Origin: CAYSYN01 sp964447735
GTDB taxonomy: Bacteria > Patescibacteriota > Minisyncoccia > Minisyncoccales > GBS-2
Assembly: GCA_964447735.1 (NCBI GenBank)
Contig: CAYUTJ010000009.1
Span: 1-21,798 of the forward strand
Reading direction: 5' to 3'
Length of the DNA stretch: 21,798 nucleotides
In this document: positions 19,901-21,798 of the stretch, piece after piece
Layout: each line of letters opens with the position of its first letter
How positions within the stretch are numbered: the stretch's first letter is position 1
Program-made: the position numbers and the translations under genes
Notes under the pieces: generated by a model
What the model was told of the DNA's origin: nothing
Databases searched by the model: none
What the model saw: only the letters and a program-made list of their open reading frames with translations

Positions 19901-21370
19901 CTAAATTTCAACTTTCCTTTTTTCCTCAATGAAAAAAACTAAAATATCATCAACTTTTATTTTTCCTCCTCCCTCATATAAAATCCCAATTTCTTCTCCC
20001 TTTTTTGCCATTTCAATATCTTTTTTATTCTTTTGCAAATTAACCAACCTCCCCTTACCGATTAAATCTTCTCCTCTCCAAACTTCAATCTGAGTTTGTC
20101 TTCTAACTTCTCCTTCGATTACTTTTCCTCCAACAATTTGTCTGTTTTTAGATCTCCAAAATTCAACTAAAACTTTCACTTTACCAATTTCTTTTCTCAA
20201 GATTTCAGGTTCTAAAATTCTTTGGGCTAATTTTCTTACAATTTCTACCAAATCATAAATTACTTCAAACCTGAAAATCTTTATTCTTTCTCTTTCCAAA
20301 ATTTTTTTTGCAACTTTATCAGGTTCTGTTCTGAAAGCTAAAATAAAAGCCTTTGAAGATTTGGCCAGTTTTAAGTCCTCTTCGGAAACTAAACCTACTT
20401 CTCCTTTAATTGCTCTTATCAAAACTTTATCTTGAGGGATTTTTGAAATTATATTCTCTATGGCTTCTAAAGAACCCAAACAATCTGTTTTAATTATTAA
20501 ATTTAAAACTTTTTGTCCTTCTTTAGGTTCTTTTATCCTTCTCTCAATTTTTTCTTCAACTTTCAGATTAGCTTTAGCTTCTTGTAAACTTTCAAAAACC
20601 CTTACTATTTCTCCAACCTTGGGAACTTTCTCAAATCCGAAAATTAATCCTGCTTGGCCTGGAAAAATTTTTTCTAAAACTTTTTTTTCTGCATTTTCAA
20701 TTCTCCTTATTTTCCCATAAGTTGAATTGGTGCCCACAATATCTCCTACTTTCAAAACTCCTTCTTCTAAAATTATCGTCGCTAAAGGTCCTCTTTTGGG
20801 GTCCAAATGAGATTCAATAATTACTCCTTGAGCTTTCTTTTTTAAATTTGCTTTTAAATCCCTAATTTCTGCCAAGAGCAAAATCATTTCTAAAAGCTCT
20901 TCTATTCCTTGACCTGTCTTTGCTGAAGTTTCAACAAAAGAAACCTCTCCCCCCATATCTTCTGTCAAAACTCCAATTTTTGATAACTCTCTTTTTACTC
21001 TTTGAGAATTAGCTCCTGGCAAATCCATTTTTGTGATGGCCACGATAAAAGGAATTTGAGCTTCTTTAATAGCTTCTAAAGCCTCTTTTGTTTGTTCTTT
21101 TGGTCCCTCAATTGCTGAAACTACTAAAATTGCCAAATCCGCAACTTTTGCCCCTCTCGATCTCATTTGAGAAAAAGCTTCATGTCCTGGGGTATCCAAA
21201 AATGTGATTTTCTTTCCTTCTCTTTCTATCTCAAAAGCCCCAATTTCTTGAGTAATTACCCCACCTGGTTTTTCTCCTGAAAAAGGAAGTTTTTTAATTG
21301 CTCTTAACAAAGTCGTCTTTCCATGATCTATATGCCCTAAAATTGTAACTACAGGTTGTTTTTTCTCCAT
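19901..21370 (-). CDS. infB: Translation initiation factor IF-2 (short form)
   Basis: 489 residues from the ATG at 21370. IF-2 is the GTPase that brings initiator tRNA to the 30S subunit and promotes subunit joining. The frame stays open upstream, but that part translates tRNA-Ser and tRNA-Val, so MEKKQPVVTILGHIDHGKTT is taken as the true start. G1 is GHIDHGKT (12-19), the switch I region is GGVITQEIG, G3 is DTPGH (59-63), G4 is TKMD (113-116) where NK(I/M)D is usual, and G5 is SAK (149-151). Domain II (QGVIIESHLDPKRGPLATII), domain III (LNLIIKTDCLGSLEAIENII) and the C-terminal tRNA-binding domain (EVWRGEDLIGKGRLVNLQ) follow. The long N-terminal region of E. coli (about 890 residues) is absent. 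The start lies 2 nt after the tRNA-Ser 3' end, with no Shine-Dalgarno nearby. Confidence 0.95.
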   Translation of the reverse strand: MEKKQPVVTILGHIDHGKTTLLRAIKKLPFSGEKPGGVITQEIGAFEIEREGKKITFLDTPGHEAFSQMRSRGAKVADLAILVVSAIEGPKEQTKEALEAIKEAQIPFIVAITKMDLPGANSQRVKRELSKIGVLTEDMGGEVSFVETSAKTGQGIEELLEMILLLAEIRDLKANLKKKAQGVIIESHLDPKRGPLATIILEEGVLKVGDIVGTNSTYGKIRRIENAEKKVLEKIFPGQAGLIFGFEKVPKVGEIVRVFESLQEAKANLKVEEKIERRIKEPKEGQKVLNLIIKTDCLGSLEAIENIISKIPQDKVLIRAIKGEVGLVSEEDLKLAKSSKAFILAFRTEPDKVAKKILERERIKIFRFEVIYDLVEIVRKLAQRILEPEILRKEIGKVKVLVEFWRSKNRQIVGGKVIEGEVRRQTQIEVWRGEDLIGKGRLVNLQKNKKDIEMAKKGEEIGILYEGGGKIKVDDILVFFIEEKRKVEI

Positions 21371-21372
21371 AG

Positions 21373-21456
21373 CGGAGGGCGGAGGATTTGAACCTCCACG
21401 GGGAAAATTCCCCACCTGCTTTCGAGGCAGGCGCATTGCCTTTCTGCCAGCCCTCC
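21373..21456 (-). tRNA. tRNA-Ser (anticodon CGA)
   Basis: 84 nt on the minus strand: acceptor stem GGAGGGC/GCCCTCC, anticodon stem-loop CCTGC-CTCGAAA-GCAGG (CGA at 21424-21422), long variable arm (GGGGAATTTTCCCC), T-arm GGAGG-TTCAAAT-CCTCC and discriminator G. Only CT separates the 3' end from the infB ATG; CCA is not encoded. Two nt separate it from tRNA-Val. Confidence 0.97.
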
Positions 21457-21458
21457 AT

Positions 21459-21531
21459 TGGGCGGGGGAGGATTCGAACCTCCGACCTTTCGCGTGTAAG
21501 GCGAACGCTCTTGCCACTGAGCTACCCGCCC
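21459..21531 (-). tRNA. tRNA-Val (anticodon TAC)
   Basis: 73 nt on the minus strand: acceptor stem GGGCGGG/CCCGCCC, D-arm with TAGCTCAGTGGCAAGAGC, anticodon stem-loop TTCGC-CTTACAC-GCGAA (TAC at 21498-21496), T-arm GGAGG-TTCGAAT-CCTCC and discriminator A. It is the first gene of the tRNA-Val/tRNA-Ser/infB/tRNA-Cys/tRNA-Leu cluster. CCA is not encoded. Confidence 0.97.
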
Positions 21532-21532
21532 G

Positions 21533-21557
21533 CGGGCCACCGGCACCTCACTTGACC
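21533..21557 (-). promoter_or_regulatory. Conserved 25-nt leader element upstream of tRNA-Val
   Basis: Second copy of the element at 19070-19094, on the opposite strand but with the same orientation and the same 1-nt gap relative to its tRNA. The 17-nt core is identical. Here its end and the tRNA 5' end form a 10-bp palindrome, GCCCGCGGGC (21528-21537). Confidence 0.75.
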
Positions 21558-21559
21558 TG

Positions 21560-21582
21560 CTCATTTTGCAAAGCAAAATGAG
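21560..21582. repeat. Perfect 10-bp stem hairpin
   Basis: CTCATTTTGC / GCAAAATGAG with a 3-nt AAA loop, directly upstream of the tRNA-Val leader element. On the minus strand it is followed by CAGGTCAAG, with no T tract, so it is not an intrinsic terminator for either strand. A GCAAAA word also precedes the tRNA-Gly copy (19059-19064). Confidence 0.7.
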
Positions 21583-21610
21583 GAATCTACGTTCGGTGCG
21601 GTGTCCCTTT

Positions 21611-21637
21611 CTCCATGCTCGCTACGCTCGCATGGAG
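21611..21637. repeat. 8-bp stem hairpin with GC-rich loop
   Basis: CTCCATGC / GCATGGAG close an 11-nt loop (TCGCTACGCTC), so the interval also carries the direct repeat GCTCGC...GCTCGC. It is one of several GC-rich palindromes in this AT-rich spacer. Confidence 0.65.
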
Positions 21638-21640
21638 ACC

Positions 21641-21668
21641 TCATTAAAAGCTAATTACTAACTACTAA
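21641..21668 (-). repeat. Tandem heptad array related to TTAGTNN (4 units)
   Basis: On the minus strand the units read TTAGTAG, TTAGTAA, TTAGCTT and TTAATGA, in phase; the last two are degenerate. The array lies upstream of tRNA-Val in the same orientation as the array upstream of tRNA-Gly. Confidence 0.8.
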
Positions 21669-21701
21669 ATAACTATTTACGCTCGCCGCGAGTCCACTTT
21701 T

Positions 21702-21727
21702 CCCAACCGGTGTATGCATCGGCTGGG
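21702..21727. repeat. Imperfect hairpin, 7 of 8 pairs
   Basis: CCCAACCG and CGGCTGGG flank a 10-nt loop (GTGTATGCAT). It lies 12 nt after the likely stop of the gene entering from the right edge, so it could help end that transcript, but the minus-strand side after it (AAAAGTGG) has no T run. Confidence 0.5.
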
Positions 21728-21739
21728 TTTCATTAATTT

Positions 21740-21798
21740 CTAGATTACTAATTCCATCAAGTAAGCTGTTTTCCCGTTTGAATAATATTTTTCTACTT
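21740..21798 (-). CDS. Possible 3' end of an unknown gene (partial)
   Basis: On the minus strand a frame enters from the window edge and reads VEKYYSNGKTAYLMELVI before TAG at 21742-21740. The composition looks protein-like, and the direction agrees with infB. Another frame is open longer, but it runs through the hairpin and heptad array, which makes it less likely. At 18 residues no family can be named. Confidence 0.35.
   Translation of the reverse strand, partial: VEKYYSNGKTAYLMELVI

Noticed and set aside
21371..21517. Upstream extension of the infB reading frame by 49 codons
   Set aside because: The added sequence is a translation of tRNA-Ser(CGA) and part of tRNA-Val (RRFESSPAQ and GGSNPPPSA are typical tRNA shadows). 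IF-2 homology begins only at MEKKQPVVTILGHIDHG.
21349..21576. Minus-strand frame of 75 codons across tRNA-Val and tRNA-Ser
   Set aside because: It translates RNA genes (RVAQWQERSPYTRKVGGSNPPPP is a typical tRNA shadow) and overlaps the infB start in another frame.
1..21798. Prophage, transposon, toxin-antitoxin or defence system
   Set aside because: No integrase, transposase, restriction, Cas or toxin-like protein is seen; the six tRNAs are intact and show no attachment-site duplication.

Overview
The window looks like AT-rich chromosomal DNA of a Candidate Phyla Radiation (Patescibacteria) bacterium, most likely a Parcubacteria-type lineage. The reasons are a compact type IV pilus (T4P) cluster without secretin or PilQ/PilF genes, a short IF-2, a 3D-domain envelope protein of the kind seen in these genomes, a LigA N-terminus with a lineage-like variant of domain Ia, and gene spacing of a few bases or overlaps. 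UGA is used as a stop (for example in pilT, the response regulator and comF), so this is not a code-25 lineage. The taxonomic call is inference from memory of gene content; no database was searched.

Positions 1-18148 are all on the minus strand. In transcription order they run pilM, pilN, pilO, a PilP-like small membrane protein, pilB, a stand-alone CheY-like response regulator, pilT, pilC, then the major pilin. An intrinsic terminator (10813-10833) follows the pilin. A second block follows: a small membrane-anchored protein of unknown function, a 2423-residue secreted fibronectin-III/LamG protein, the prepilin peptidase pilD, four minor pilin genes (GspH/FimT-, PilV-, PilW- and PilX-like) and the start of ligA, which runs off the window. 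Together this is a nearly complete one-membrane T4P machine: PilB extends, PilT retracts, PilC is the platform, PilMNO(P) the alignment complex, PilD the processing enzyme. The giant protein sits where PilY1-type tip adhesins sit in other bacteria.

A divergent junction of only 23 bp (18149-18171) separates pilM from comF on the plus strand. Downstream on the plus strand are tRNA-Ser(GCT), a repeat-rich spacer, tRNA-Gly(GCC) and a gene for a membrane-anchored 3D-domain protein. That gene has a near-consensus promoter and a 12-bp inverted repeat whose loop contains its -10 box and start codon.

From 21531 down to 19715 the minus strand carries tRNA-Val(TAC), tRNA-Ser(CGA), infB, tRNA-Cys(GCA) and tRNA-Leu(TAA), packed with 1-27 nt gaps; infB starts 2 nt after the tRNA-Ser 3' end. 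Upstream of both tRNA-Gly and tRNA-Val lies the same GC-rich 25-nt element, ending exactly 1 nt before the tRNA. Arrays of TTAGTNN heptads lie further upstream in the same orientation. The last bases (21740-21798) probably hold the end of another minus-strand gene.

The points most worth a second look are the nested-domain giant adhesin, the tRNA/infB arrangement, the shared tRNA leader element with heptad arrays, a heptad repeat inside pilD, and the promoter-spanning inverted repeat.
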